Assembly: GCA_021776475.1 (NCBI GenBank) | Contig: JAJFFV010000006.1 | Coordinates: 434,001-498,000, forward strand | DNA length: 64,000 nucleotides | From: Parvularculaceae bacterium | GTDB lineage: Bacteria > Pseudomonadota > Alphaproteobacteria > Caulobacterales > Parvularculaceae | Reading direction: 5' to 3' | Shown here: one piece after another, positions 46,563-56,681 of the stretch | Position numbering within the stretch: the stretch's first letter is position 1 | Layout of the letters: each line of letters starts with the position of its first letter | Program-made: the position numbers and the translations under genes | Notes under the pieces: generated by a model | The model's input: the letters and a program-made list of their open reading frames with translations, nothing else | Databases searched by the model: none | What the model was told of the DNA's origin: nothing

Positions 46563-47660
46563 TTATCCCGTACTCAAGGTATCACCCGGTTGTGCTGTTT
46601 CTACCCGTTGACCCTGTTTAACATAGTCTTGCCCGCGAACGATGAGTTCAACAGTATCCTGCATCCCTGCTACCCAGATACCGTCCGCTTCGTCGCGCAA
46701 AATTGAAACCGGCACGAATCTTACATCTCCGATACCCGTATCAGGCGCAATATTCTCAACGACACGTACACCGAGGCTACCTGTGTCATCCCGAAGAAGC
46801 GCATTACGGGGAACGATGTGCGCTTCGGCGCCGCCTAGTTCAATTCTGGCATTGGCCGTCAACCCATCCGGCAACATTTGAGGGTTGGGCGCTTCAAGCT
46901 CAACCATAAAGGTACGCGTAGTCGGAGACGCCATCGCTGAAACCATGGTTACGTTCGCCTCCAACGTATCGCCGGTTGAGACCGTCACTTTCGCAGAGAC
47001 ACCATTGCGGAGTAGGATAATTTCCTTCTCTGACACTGAGCCCTCGATGATGACCGGATCGAGTTGAGAGACGGTGGCGCAGGCAGAGCCCAAGCTGAGG
47101 AGGTCTCCCACCTCAACGTGACGGGTCTGCAGAATTCCATCAAAAGGGGCGGTGATACGGGTTTTGACAAAATCCGTGCGCGCTCTGGTTAAGTTGGCTT
47201 CGCTCAAATCATAGGCCGCCTTAGCAGAAGCGACGGCGGCATCCGACTGAAATCCCTTTTGTGATAATTCAAGCGCGGCTTGGTAGTCTATCCTGGCTTT
47301 TTGGAAAGCTGCTTCAGCTTCCGCGAGCCCTGCGCCTCTGACCCCTTTTGTGATTAGACACAACGTTGTGCCTTTTATGACAAATCCACCTTCTTCGGCA
47401 GGTGTCGCCTCTACTTGGCCGGCGGTTTCAGCCCGCAGGGTTGCGATCCTCTTAGCTTTGGTGCGGCCTCTGATTTCAATGATCTGGTTTTGGATTCCGG
47501 GCTCGATAATACGGGTTACAACACGCGGTAACGGATCTTCGATACTTTCGGTCGTAACAGCCGTTTCAGCACGAAAAAGGGTACTCCCGCCAAAATATAA
47601 AATGACCAGTAACGTCATTACGAAGGCGGTTCTGACTGAACTTGGGATTTGGCTTAACAT
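46563..47660 (-). CDS. RND efflux periplasmic adaptor
   Basis: Membrane-fusion protein of 365 residues with an N-terminal anchor (VRTAFVMTLLVILYFGGS), lipoyl half-motifs around AETAGQVEATPAEEGGFVIKG and TRITAPFDGILQTRHVEVGD, a short alpha hairpin between them, and a beta-barrel with MLPDGLTANARIELG. It bridges the RND permease and an outer-membrane channel. ATG 47660 has GGAA at about seven bases; GTG 47666 is an alternative. It is the first gene of a two-gene unit with the permease; an upstream TetR-type regulator, often present, is not seen. Confidence 0.93.
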   Translation of the reverse strand: MLSQIPSSVRTAFVMTLLVILYFGGSTLFRAETAVTTESIEDPLPRVVTRIIEPGIQNQIIEIRGRTKAKRIATLRAETAGQVEATPAEEGGFVIKGTTLCLITKGVRGAGLAEAEAAFQKARIDYQAALELSQKGFQSDAAVASAKAAYDLSEANLTRARTDFVKTRITAPFDGILQTRHVEVGDLLSLGSACATVSQLDPVIIEGSVSEKEIILLRNGVSAKVTVSTGDTLEANVTMVSAMASPTTRTFMVELEAPNPQMLPDGLTANARIELGGAEAHIVPRNALLRDDTGSLGVRVVENIAPDTGIGDVRFVPVSILRDEADGIWVAGMQDTVELIVRGQDYVKQGQRVETAQPGDTLSTG

Positions 47661-47792
47661 ACTCACATTCCGCGAATAGACCCACTGGTCTACAGGTCCT
47701 TTGCAATAACAGTGTCATTTAGGGACTTTTCTTAAAAATAATACACCACAGAACACATGCCACAGCCCCTGTGCAGAATTGTGAGGCGACGA

Positions 47793-50615
47793 TCAGCCAA
47801 TCGCGCCGTAATAATGGCTGATCCCGTTGGTTATGTGTCTAAGTAATAACTGGCATTCTAGCAGCGGGTCGACCAGTTCGACCCTGATTTCCCGGTATGT
47901 AGGAGTGATGTTGTTTGGATAATCAGCGTCTTCCTTCAGGTTAAAATCGCTCAATTTCGGCGAATCAACCGGGAAAATATCACACAAAAGTTCATGCGCC
48001 TCATCGATATGAAGAGAAAAAATCATTTCCATCACATCGTTTTTGGTATGACCGGTCTGGGGAGCAAAACCAGGTAATCGAGCTGCCATCAAAAACAGGT
48101 GCTGGATAATAGCAATGCGCACAGCGTGCAACAGATCGAGGTCAAGCGGCGTTGAATTTTCCAGATCACGCAGATTCATATCGGTAAGTGAACGCGTCAG
48201 CGCGATACCGTCGGAACGCAATCGGGCAGCAAGCTGAAGCGCACCAAAATATCGCTTGTCTGCAGAAAGGGCGCTTGCAAGTTCAGCGCAAGGTTGTTCA
48301 AGCTCAGATTCACGGCCTGAAAGCGGACGGGTCGCCCAGAACGAACCATCGAACAGTTTCATGTAAGCGATCATCGTTTTGAGATCGCTCAACCCACGTG
48401 CTCGTGCAACGAGGGACATCAGTCGCGCAAAACGATCTGAACTCACAGCGAGACCTACAAAATAGTCGTGTTCGGATGAAAGTGCCTGGCCGATCCCGGC
48501 GGTTATGTTTGCAAGCTGACCGAGTTGCTGAAGGATGGCGTTGTGGGGAATTGCACGGATCTTCCGCAAAGATGTATCTTCATCACCACGGCGTTCGAAT
48601 TGGCGGCGAGATTTTCGGGATCCTGTTGAGGGTAGCAGCGACAGGCCAAGCGCTGAGAGGGTCGCATGGTAGGCTTTGTCAGCAAATAGATCTTCCTGCC
48701 GTGCTTTTACGGTGCGATAAAAATCGAGGCTGGTGCTGATGTCTTCATAAAATAAATCGGGTTTAGCTAAAACGTCCCTCGCCGTTGCATGTGCCGAGAG
48801 GACACCACTCAAGACAGCCCTGGCGAGGGGTTGGTTGCCAAATAACACGTACCCATCGCCGCCCTGAAAACTTGACTCGTGAACCAGGCGGATATTTTGA
48901 GTCGCGAATTTCTGCCGAGACCACGGCGAGAGTGCATATAGGAACCGGTCTACTACACTCTCTTGGTGATTGCCTCGCCCCATAGATTCGCCGTGAGTAT
49001 CAAAAACCACAGCCTCGAGATGGGCGAGGCCATGCTTTGCCATCAGATCGGCAAAATGACCGTGCAGGCGCTCTATCGCCAGCGAGGCTGGAATCTGCCC
49101 CATAAATCGTCCTGCATCTGAAAATCCAGCCTGTATTGCAATGCGGCCTCTTTGTTCAGCATAAGTCCGAAAGGCGGGTTGTTGAAACAGAACATCCAGG
49201 ATGCGACGTGACCGGTCCAGCGCTCTGGCGGTCTCGAAAAGCGGGCAGATATCAATGCGTTGTTCAATGCCAAAGAGTTTTGCCAGGTAGATAGTTGCCA
49301 GCACGGTAACTGGATTCTCCAGTTCAGCGATCAGCAGCCTTATGGGTTGATCGGCATCGATGTGTTTTAAAATCTGCGCCATGGCGATTACGAGCCGCGC
49401 AGCGGATGCTTTTTCAATGGAAAGTGAGGCGAAGTTGACCTGTACCGGTTCAACAGCGTCAATCAGTTCCTGAACCCGATCAAGCGCTGAGCGGCCAAAA
49501 AGATCTTGATCGGTTGCGAGTTGCAAGACATGCCTGGCAGCGTTGCGTATTTGTACTGCGTTCAGCCTGAAATGAATTTCCCCGGCGCCGAGGGAGAAAG
49601 TGTGCATATTGGCTCTGAGGACCGCGAGTTGAAGGGCTGAGCCGTCGTCCGTACCAACGATTGCTTGATCCAGGAGGTCCGTCAATTGGGAAATGCGGAT
49701 GAGTTTTTGTGGTTGCTCCGTCAGAAGGTCAGCGGCTTTCGCGAGCGCATCCGCCGAGAGGCTTTCACTTGAAAAGCTCCGTAACGCCGCTGCGGTGTGC
49801 TTGATTGACTGGCGGAGTAGCTGGTCAAGTGTTTCGATGGCTTCAGGCAGTGCAGGGAGACAAATTTTGTCCAATTCTTGCTTATACCATTCCAAGCGGA
49901 ACAGTTTTTCTTTGAGCCGATGCCGGATAACATCCTGCCAACCAATATCGTTTCGGCCATCCATATCATAACCAACCCAGCTGGCGAGAGTGACCGGCGA
50001 CGGTATGAAACTTCTCCAGCGACCTGGAAACCGGCGCCTTGCCTGTTCGAGGAGGAGCCGGTTTAACAGCGAGATAGCAAGGGTAGCGTTTGTTATCGCT
50101 TCAAGCACAGCCTGATGTTCATACTCAAGCGTTATACCTTCATCAGGACAGTGATCAATTGCCTTAAGGCTGGCTGTTGGTGGCGTATTGTTTTCAAGGG
50201 CATTATCTGAAAGCCACTGGCTTTGCTTCCGGGACAGGATGAAAGTCGGGTGCGCGGTAAAGACAACTACATCACGCCGCTGTTGCCAGTAGGCGGAGAA
50301 ATCTTCGAAAAGGTCAAAGCGCCTGCTTTCGTTTTCGACAATGTTAGCTAGGTGTTGTTCTGTATCGGTTCCAGCAGTGAAGTTGAGATATCTCCGTAAA
50401 TGCTCCCGTCTTGTTTCAAGAGAGCCGTCAGACAGAAATTTGATCAGTGCCGACAAGTCGGTCAGCGTCAGGTTACCGGCCTCCAGATCAACCGATAGCT
50501 CGTGCGCAACCAGACGCACGGGGTTGGACAGCGGATCTTCTCGAATAAAGGCGCGCAGTTCCATCAGGCGACGTTTTAGGTTGTCCACAAGGTCATTTGT
50601 GTCGCAGGCCAACAA
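47793..50615 (-). CDS. Divergent phosphoenolpyruvate carboxylase-like protein
   Basis: About 940 residues, the length of PEP carboxylase, with PEPC-like segments in the right order: VVVFTAHPTFILSRKQ around His122, SWVGYDMDGRND at 212-223, EIHFRLNAVQIRNA near 350, AGFSDAGRFMG at 497-506, FDTHGESMGRGN near 540 and SSFQGGDGYVLFG. Compared with canonical PEPC, T-A-H-P-T-E has Phe for Glu, the G-x-S-D-x-x-K motif has Arg for Lys, and the H-G-R-G-G loop is shortened, so carboxylase activity is not certain. The frame is open to 50678. TTG 50615 follows GGGAG and is preferred, but TTG 50612 and TTG 50678 are possible. It follows the hybrid kinase by 71 bp. Confidence 0.78.
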   Translation of the reverse strand: MLACDTNDLVDNLKRRLMELRAFIREDPLSNPVRLVAHELSVDLEAGNLTLTDLSALIKFLSDGSLETRREHLRRYLNFTAGTDTEQHLANIVENESRRFDLFEDFSAYWQQRRDVVVFTAHPTFILSRKQSQWLSDNALENNTPPTASLKAIDHCPDEGITLEYEHQAVLEAITNATLAISLLNRLLLEQARRRFPGRWRSFIPSPVTLASWVGYDMDGRNDIGWQDVIRHRLKEKLFRLEWYKQELDKICLPALPEAIETLDQLLRQSIKHTAAALRSFSSESLSADALAKAADLLTEQPQKLIRISQLTDLLDQAIVGTDDGSALQLAVLRANMHTFSLGAGEIHFRLNAVQIRNAARHVLQLATDQDLFGRSALDRVQELIDAVEPVQVNFASLSIEKASAARLVIAMAQILKHIDADQPIRLLIAELENPVTVLATIYLAKLFGIEQRIDICPLFETARALDRSRRILDVLFQQPAFRTYAEQRGRIAIQAGFSDAGRFMGQIPASLAIERLHGHFADLMAKHGLAHLEAVVFDTHGESMGRGNHQESVVDRFLYALSPWSRQKFATQNIRLVHESSFQGGDGYVLFGNQPLARAVLSGVLSAHATARDVLAKPDLFYEDISTSLDFYRTVKARQEDLFADKAYHATLSALGLSLLPSTGSRKSRRQFERRGDEDTSLRKIRAIPHNAILQQLGQLANITAGIGQALSSEHDYFVGLAVSSDRFARLMSLVARARGLSDLKTMIAYMKLFDGSFWATRPLSGRESELEQPCAELASALSADKRYFGALQLAARLRSDGIALTRSLTDMNLRDLENSTPLDLDLLHAVRIAIIQHLFLMAARLPGFAPQTGHTKNDVMEMIFSLHIDEAHELLCDIFPVDSPKLSDFNLKEDADYPNNITPTYREIRVELVDPLLECQLLLRHITNGISHYYGAIG

Positions 50616-50686
50616 TCTTTCTCCCAATTGAATAAGACAGGTTGTGGGTATGCAGCTGGCGCGCGTCAAGCCTGTCAATTGGAGGA

Positions 50687-53600
50687 TCAGGCGCTTTTTT
50701 CTGCCGGGTGTGGCAAGGATTTTTCGGCAACCCAGGCCTTAACCAGTTCGATCAGCTTTTCCTGCTTTATTGGTTTGGGCATATACCCATCCATGCCGGC
50801 AGAAAGGCATTTTGCTTCATCCTCGCGCATCGCGTGGGCTGTGACACCGATTACAGGTATGTGGACGCCGGTTGTTTTTCGGATTGCTATAATTTCTGCG
50901 GTCGCCTGAAACCCATCCATAACGGGCATCGAAACATCCATCAGTACAATATCATATTTATTCTCCCGGTATTTGTAGACTGCTTCTTGCCCGTTGCTGG
51001 CAATATCGACAATGCAACTCACGGGTTCCAACATGGACTTAAGGACCATTTGATTGACAATATTATCTTCGGCGACAAGAATCCGGCAACCCGGTGCTAG
51101 GTCAATAGTTGGTGCCGTATCTGCCGTTGCAATATCAGTTGGGGCGTTGTCCTGAAGCTGCTTTCTAGTTTGTTTCAACGTGTCAACGTTTTTGTTGTGT
51201 AAGGCACAGATAACTGTATCAAGTAGAAGCGATGAACGGGCGGGCTTCACCAGATAGCCGGCAAGGTCTAGCGAGCGTTGCAAAGACGTGTCGTCGCGCT
51301 GTCCGGCAGATGTCAGCAGGATTAATGGCAGGTCTGGATATTGCGACTCTTTTCGAATCTTCTGAGCAAGCTCGCCGCCATCCATCCCGGGCATTTGGAA
51401 ATCGAGGATCGCCAGGCCAAATGGCTGATTCCCTTCCTCGGCTTTTTTGAGTGTGTCCAGTGCTTGGAACCCATCTTCCACCAGAACGGGTACGAGTGAC
51501 CAATCTGTGAGTTGCTCTTTTAAAATATCGCGGTTGACCGGATTGTCATCGACCACAAGAACGCGGATCCCGCTGAGAACCGGTGTTGTCAGTCGTTTGA
51601 TTTGGGGGGCTGCTTGATCAAGCGGTAGCGAGATATTGAAAAAGAAAGTTGATCCGATGCCGACCGTGCTAGTTACCGAAATAGATCCGTTCATCAGCTC
51701 GATGATCTTTTTGGAAATACTTAGTCCCAGCCCGGTGCCTTCGAACTTGCGGGAATTGGAGCCATCCACCTGTTCAAATTTGTTGAAGACTTTACTGAGT
51801 TTCTCGGTAGGGATGCCACAACCCGTATCTTTTACTGAGACGCAAAGTTCGACTGTCTCACCGCGCGGTTTGCCTGCTATGTCAATCAGGATGTGCCCAC
51901 CGTCTGTAAACTTGACGGCGTTGCCAACCAAGTTGGTGATTACTTGACGCAACCGCCCGACATCGCCGATGAAGTGCTGTGGCAGGTTCGGCTGGTACCT
52001 AATCATCAGCTCCAAGTCTTTAGCCTGAACGTTCGGCGAAACCAGGCTCGCAACATCTTCAATTGCAGCTCGCAAGTCAAACTGCCCCTTGTCGATATTC
52101 ATTTTGCCAGCTTCAAGTTTAGAGAAGTCCAGGATATCATTGATTATCGTTAGCAAACTATCACCGGAACGCATGATCACCTGCGCCATTTCGAGCTGGC
52201 GTTTGGTCAGACCGGATTTCAAGAGAAGTTCCGCCATACCAAGAACCCCGTTCATTGGTGTTCGGATCTCGTGACTCATATTGGCTAGGAATTCTGATTT
52301 GGCGCGGCTCGCATCCTCCGCCATTTCTTTTGACTTGCGCAAATCTCGGGATAGCTCACGTAGTTCTTCTTCACGTCTTGCGTCGCGAGTGACGTCTGCG
52401 TACAAAATTACATAGCCATCATCGGCGCGGGGATAAAATATCTCGTTAATGTGTTGTCCGGACACGTCCATCCGCACAGCGCGAAACGATTTGCGTTGGT
52501 CCAGACATTCCAATATTTTCTGGTCCGGGGCGTTATTCCGTTCATGGCCTTTTGTGTCATAGAGCCTCATGTCACAAGCAGTTGCGTAAAGTTCGCGCGC
52601 GTTGTGCCCGACTTGCCAGTTTCCGGGAGGTAAAGAGACATCCGGTTTTTCATTGACCATTTCGATATTGAGATCAGAATCGAGCACAACAAGGCTGTCA
52701 CCCATCGTGTCGAGAATTTCCTGCAACAGATCCGTTTGCTTTTGTAAATCGTTAGTTCGCTCTGTGATCCGCTCTTCGAGGATCAGATTGGCGCGTTGCA
52801 ATTCAGCTTGTGCCGCGTTGGCTTCGAGTCGAGCTTGGAATTCCTTGGTAATTTCTTTCGTGTAACCACGATACCCCTGAAAAACGCCGTTCTGACCAAA
52901 TTTTGGAATGCCACTGGTACTGAGGATCTCATCATTTTTGGTTTTGATCAAGAAATCCATAAATGGGCGTTGTGTCTCAAGATCCTTCAGATGTTCCCGC
53001 CAATTGGCGAGCTCTTCGTCGGGGGAGGTGTCGCCGAAAAATGCACCACGTTCGCTGCCAATGATATCTTCAGACTTCTTTCCGGTCCATTTTTCGACGA
53101 TATCAGAGATGTAGACATAACGGTGTTCAGCGTCAGTTTCCCATAAACAATCTGCCGCCAGCTCCGCAAAATCACGGAAACGGTCTTCGCTTTTCAAAAT
53201 TTCATTTCTTTGGAAGGTTTGCCTGGTGATGTTAGTGATTACACCGCGATATCCCATGATCTCAAGCGCATCGTCATATACAGGTGAACCGGAAATATCC
53301 GCATACAGGGTTTTCCCATCTGTTGTGATGACATTACAGACCAAGTGATGAAACGAGCCTTCGTTTTTTAGGGCTTCGTGATAGGCAGCAATTGACGCCG
53401 CCGTTTCTGCGTCGTCTCCGTTCACAAGAGCGATGGGATCTTTACCGATCAGTTTATGGGACGGTGCGCCTGAAAACGCTTCAATTGCGTCTGACATGAA
53501 TGTCAAGCGCATGCTTTTGTCGGTTTCCCAGACGATATCATGGGACAAGTCAACGAAATCCTGCATGGCAACAGCCAGCTTCTGGCTTTTTTCGGCGTGT

Positions 53601-54220
53601 TCCAGTGCCTCGCTTTTGATCCTGGTCATGACGCGAAGGACCGTCGAAAAGCAGACCATGCAGAACAGGCTCATCAGTATCATGGCGGCCCCAAACAGCT
53701 TAAACTGATATTCTTCGAACGTAAACATCACGAGGTTTGAGGGTAACAGTAACACAAGCATAACAGCGCGGGCTGTGGCCGGTGTGGCACACAGACTGAT
53801 GCCGGTGATACAGGCCATTAAAGCCATCCAGCCGCCTATGATGAAAGCGCTTTCGGGCGGAATAATGTTTATGAAGTAAAGCGAGTAGGATGTCAGGATT
53901 GGCGCGAAAAACAGGGCACTGAGATTGATGAACCGCATCGATTTGTTGAGCTTCGAAATACTGAAGGACGAAACGTCTGCGGCTTGCCAATAGAGGTAGC
54001 GCCTAAGTGAGAACAACCCGACAAGAAAAAACGGCCAGGCCATCAGCATTTTGCCGAGGAACATCAAGGCAAAAACTGCAAGAAGCGATGTCGTACCCAT
54101 GCATGCAAACAGCATCGGCGACATGCCCTTGAAGACCTCGACGATCTGACGTTTCTCTGAAACGGACTTTTCGGGCGACAATGATCCCAAAAATGCCGAG
54201 AATATGCCGGCTAAACGCAT
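50687..54220 (-). CDS. Hybrid sensor histidine kinase with PAS and two receiver domains
   Basis: Inner-membrane kinase of 1177 residues. About six helices lie between residues 35 and 195. PAS domains follow at roughly 220-335 and 345-460, then a coiled coil (470-500) and a third PAS-like region (500-615). The HisKA domain has the phospho-acceptor His650 in FLANMSHEIRTPMNGVLG, and the HATPase has N, G1 and G2 boxes near 760-835. Receiver 1 has Asp940 in LDFQMPGMDG and receiver 2 has Asp1095 in LMDVSMPVMDG. There is no Hpt domain, so relay needs a separate Hpt. GAGGTAG precedes the ATG. No response-regulator gene adjoins; the signal is unknown. Confidence 0.94.
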   Translation of the reverse strand: MRLAGIFSAFLGSLSPEKSVSEKRQIVEVFKGMSPMLFACMGTTSLLAVFALMFLGKMLMAWPFFLVGLFSLRRYLYWQAADVSSFSISKLNKSMRFINLSALFFAPILTSYSLYFINIIPPESAFIIGGWMALMACITGISLCATPATARAVMLVLLLPSNLVMFTFEEYQFKLFGAAMILMSLFCMVCFSTVLRVMTRIKSEALEHAEKSQKLAVAMQDFVDLSHDIVWETDKSMRLTFMSDAIEAFSGAPSHKLIGKDPIALVNGDDAETAASIAAYHEALKNEGSFHHLVCNVITTDGKTLYADISGSPVYDDALEIMGYRGVITNITRQTFQRNEILKSEDRFRDFAELAADCLWETDAEHRYVYISDIVEKWTGKKSEDIIGSERGAFFGDTSPDEELANWREHLKDLETQRPFMDFLIKTKNDEILSTSGIPKFGQNGVFQGYRGYTKEITKEFQARLEANAAQAELQRANLILEERITERTNDLQKQTDLLQEILDTMGDSLVVLDSDLNIEMVNEKPDVSLPPGNWQVGHNARELYATACDMRLYDTKGHERNNAPDQKILECLDQRKSFRAVRMDVSGQHINEIFYPRADDGYVILYADVTRDARREEELRELSRDLRKSKEMAEDASRAKSEFLANMSHEIRTPMNGVLGMAELLLKSGLTKRQLEMAQVIMRSGDSLLTIINDILDFSKLEAGKMNIDKGQFDLRAAIEDVASLVSPNVQAKDLELMIRYQPNLPQHFIGDVGRLRQVITNLVGNAVKFTDGGHILIDIAGKPRGETVELCVSVKDTGCGIPTEKLSKVFNKFEQVDGSNSRKFEGTGLGLSISKKIIELMNGSISVTSTVGIGSTFFFNISLPLDQAAPQIKRLTTPVLSGIRVLVVDDNPVNRDILKEQLTDWSLVPVLVEDGFQALDTLKKAEEGNQPFGLAILDFQMPGMDGGELAQKIRKESQYPDLPLILLTSAGQRDDTSLQRSLDLAGYLVKPARSSLLLDTVICALHNKNVDTLKQTRKQLQDNAPTDIATADTAPTIDLAPGCRILVAEDNIVNQMVLKSMLEPVSCIVDIASNGQEAVYKYRENKYDIVLMDVSMPVMDGFQATAEIIAIRKTTGVHIPVIGVTAHAMREDEAKCLSAGMDGYMPKPIKQEKLIELVKAWVAEKSLPHPAEKSA

Positions 54221-54426
54221 GAACTACCTCGCAACCACAAGGCAGCATAGGAATTACTGGTTAATCCAGTGTTTAAGGAGTGCCGAAACCCGCATTAATT
54301 AACGTTATTTTGGTTATTTAGATCAGTAAACAAATTATGAAAATGCGCAATTATTGCGCACTTGTTCTGAGGTCCTTGTACGGCGATGACCGGATTTTCA
54401 ATCGATATACCTTCGGGTCACGGTGC

Positions 54427-56208
54427 TCAAAAACTCGCGGCAATCTTTTCTGAAACCTGAACGTTTTGGGTGAGTAAAATCTGAGCATATCCCTTGCCTT
54501 GCGCGTCATTACGCAAGCTTGCGGCACCGCCGCCGCCAAGTACGCGATCAATAAGATAATTAATCGCGTTTGGACCAGGGAGATAGTATCGCTCAACTGT
54601 ACTTTCTGGCTCCATAAAATGCGCAAACGTATTTTTGAGCACATCTTCTGTCAGTGCAGCCCAAATGTACGGTAAATATTCCGGTCGGCGGGCTATAATG
54701 CCGATATTCGCCTTGTCACCTTTGTCGCCTGAGCGACCCCATGCGAGTTTGACCAACGGCACTGCGACGCTGGCGTCCGTCGGCACCGGCGGTCGTTCGG
54801 GCCGGCAGATGTTTTTGTCATCTGTGCCAGCCGAAAAATCAGTATGAGATTGAACATCGCCGTCGACGTCGATGGAAACGGCAATTTCACGTTTGGGAGT
54901 AAGAAAGGAAAACAAACGCACGACTGGTGACGGTTTTGCCCTGATGCCAGTAAAGCCGGACAGGCCAGGTGGCGTTGCAAGGCCCATACCTGCAATTTCC
55001 TTTAGGAACATGCCGGCTCCCCTGATATCAGGATGCTTTACAGCGAATTTCATAATCACTTCACGTGGACTGGCAACTGCTTCACCGAATTGACTGCCAG
55101 CGCCGATAATTTCTGTACTGATTTCGGAAAATTCCCCAATATTAAAAAAACGCGACATGATCTTTGCGCGTGTAAGAACTGCCTCAGCAAAGGCCACCGC
55201 TTTTTTTTCCGCATTGGTGCCATAAAAAGTAAGATACGTACCGGCGCGGAAACCATCTGTATAGGTCAGGCAGGTCTTGTAGCTATCGGGGGCTGGTCTG
55301 CCTTTCGCCGATGAAACGCGAACCTGATTTGGCCCGTCCTCTTCAATTGATACGGCAGAGAAATCACAGATGACATCGGGCAAGATGTAGGATTGTGGGT
55401 CACCTATTTCGTAGACTAGCTGTTCGGAGACGGTACCAATTGATACAAGTCCACCAGTGCTGTCCGGTTTTGTTACCGAAAACGATCCGTCGGATCTGAT
55501 CTCGGCGACCGGATAACCTATGTTGCTGATGTTCTTCGCTTTTTCCCAGTCGGTGAAGTTACCACCGGTTGCCTGAGGGCCACATTCCAGGATGTGGCCA
55601 GCTAAAGAGCCGCTTGCAAGCAGGTCCCAGTCCTCCGTATTCCATCCAAATTCATAAATGCAAGCGCCAAGGGTTACCGCACTGTCGACACAGCGGCCGG
55701 TAATGATAATGTCAGCGCCCGCGGTGAGAGCTTTGGCGATAGGAAATGCGCCAATGTAAGCGTTGATACTGGCAATGTTTTCCACCGGCGGGAGGGGGGT
55801 GCCCGAAAACATATCCGTCACGCCGGTCGCTGCGAGCTGTTCTTTCTTGCTCACAAGATCGTCACCAGTGATTATTGCCACCTTGAGGTCCAGCCCCAAT
55901 TCTTTGATCGTATTGCGAACCGCTTCGCCGCAGGATCGTGGGTTTATGCCGCCCGCGTTGGCAATCACCTTTACACCCTGCGTGTCAATCTGCCGTGCAA
56001 ATGGCTTCATGACACCCGTAACAAAATCGGTCGCATAACCGAGAGCTGGATCTTTGGCCTTGGCTCTTGCCATGATCGACATAGTGATTTCGGCCAGATA
56101 GTCATAGACAAGGTAGTTGAGGCCATCAGTCCCCAACAGTTGCGGCGTTGCCATCACACTTTCACCCCAATACCCGCTCGCGCCACCAATTCTGATAGAA
56201 TTTTCCAA
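54427..56208 (-). CDS. AtuA family protein (acyclic terpene utilisation-like, DUF1446)
   Basis: Protein of 593 residues. The N-terminal AtuA domain covers about residues 1-450: IRIGGASGYWGES, VIANAGGINPRSCGEAV, ITGRCVDSAVTLGACIYEFG, ECGPQATGGNFTDWE. A second small domain near the C-terminus starts at VKLAWGRSGDKGDKANIGI. Both parts together are the full fused form of the family; in Pseudomonas, AtuA belongs to citronellol/geranyl-CoA catabolism. No carboxylase or acyl-CoA genes are adjacent, so the pathway here is open. The start appears to be TTG 56208, because the conserved N-terminus begins there; ATG 56154 would cut it off. Confidence 0.88.
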   Translation of the reverse strand: MENSIRIGGASGYWGESVMATPQLLGTDGLNYLVYDYLAEITMSIMARAKAKDPALGYATDFVTGVMKPFARQIDTQGVKVIANAGGINPRSCGEAVRNTIKELGLDLKVAIITGDDLVSKKEQLAATGVTDMFSGTPLPPVENIASINAYIGAFPIAKALTAGADIIITGRCVDSAVTLGACIYEFGWNTEDWDLLASGSLAGHILECGPQATGGNFTDWEKAKNISNIGYPVAEIRSDGSFSVTKPDSTGGLVSIGTVSEQLVYEIGDPQSYILPDVICDFSAVSIEEDGPNQVRVSSAKGRPAPDSYKTCLTYTDGFRAGTYLTFYGTNAEKKAVAFAEAVLTRAKIMSRFFNIGEFSEISTEIIGAGSQFGEAVASPREVIMKFAVKHPDIRGAGMFLKEIAGMGLATPPGLSGFTGIRAKPSPVVRLFSFLTPKREIAVSIDVDGDVQSHTDFSAGTDDKNICRPERPPVPTDASVAVPLVKLAWGRSGDKGDKANIGIIARRPEYLPYIWAALTEDVLKNTFAHFMEPESTVERYYLPGPNAINYLIDRVLGGGGAASLRNDAQGKGYAQILLTQNVQVSEKIAASF

Positions 56209-56681
56209 GAGTCGTTTTCTTTCTCAAATTTATCCGCCAAAAAAAGCAGACCATCCGACTGTAGCATTACATTGATCGATCCGATATAAGCGACATTGTG
56301 TGGGTTTCGCAAATATCAAACGCAGCGGTTTCAATTCGGGGTGTATATCCCGTTAAATTGCACACCCGGCTTTGAGCTAAAACAACTTCCCTTACAGAAG
56401 ATATGTTGGGGAACTTTAGACACACGTCTCCCGCGGCGATTGAAATCAAAACCGCAAACTAGGGCAAGCGAGGCAGCTACCCAAAATTAACAAATAGCGA
56501 GCCGAAGAACAAAACAGGGTTAATCGTGTTTTGCGGTCAAAATAAACGGCGGTAAGAAAACCAGCCCAGATTATCGCAAGGTATCCAGTGATTTCCACGA
56601 GGGAGGAATTCAACTGGACTTGAGCTAAGTCAAAACCGCAGCGCCGATTTCGATATTGAATGAAACAAGGAGGTATTGAGC
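56209..56681. other. Upstream region of the AtuA gene and of the stress-protein cluster
   Basis: Divergent intergenic region of 470 bp without a credible gene. It holds the FNR-type palindrome at 56620-56633 and a strong ribosome-binding site for the universal stress gene. A possible -10 element (TATTGA, 56654-56659) would suit activation from the palindrome. Confidence 0.5.
56620..56633 (+). promoter_or_regulatory. FNR-type binding site upstream of the universal stress gene
   Basis: TTGAGCTAAGTCAA matches the TTGA(T/C)-N4-(A/G)TCAA palindrome at eight of ten informative bases. It ends 48 bp before the usp ATG. With its centre at -41.5 the start site would fall near 56668, just before the ribosome-binding site, as for a class II activated promoter. 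Confidence 0.6.
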
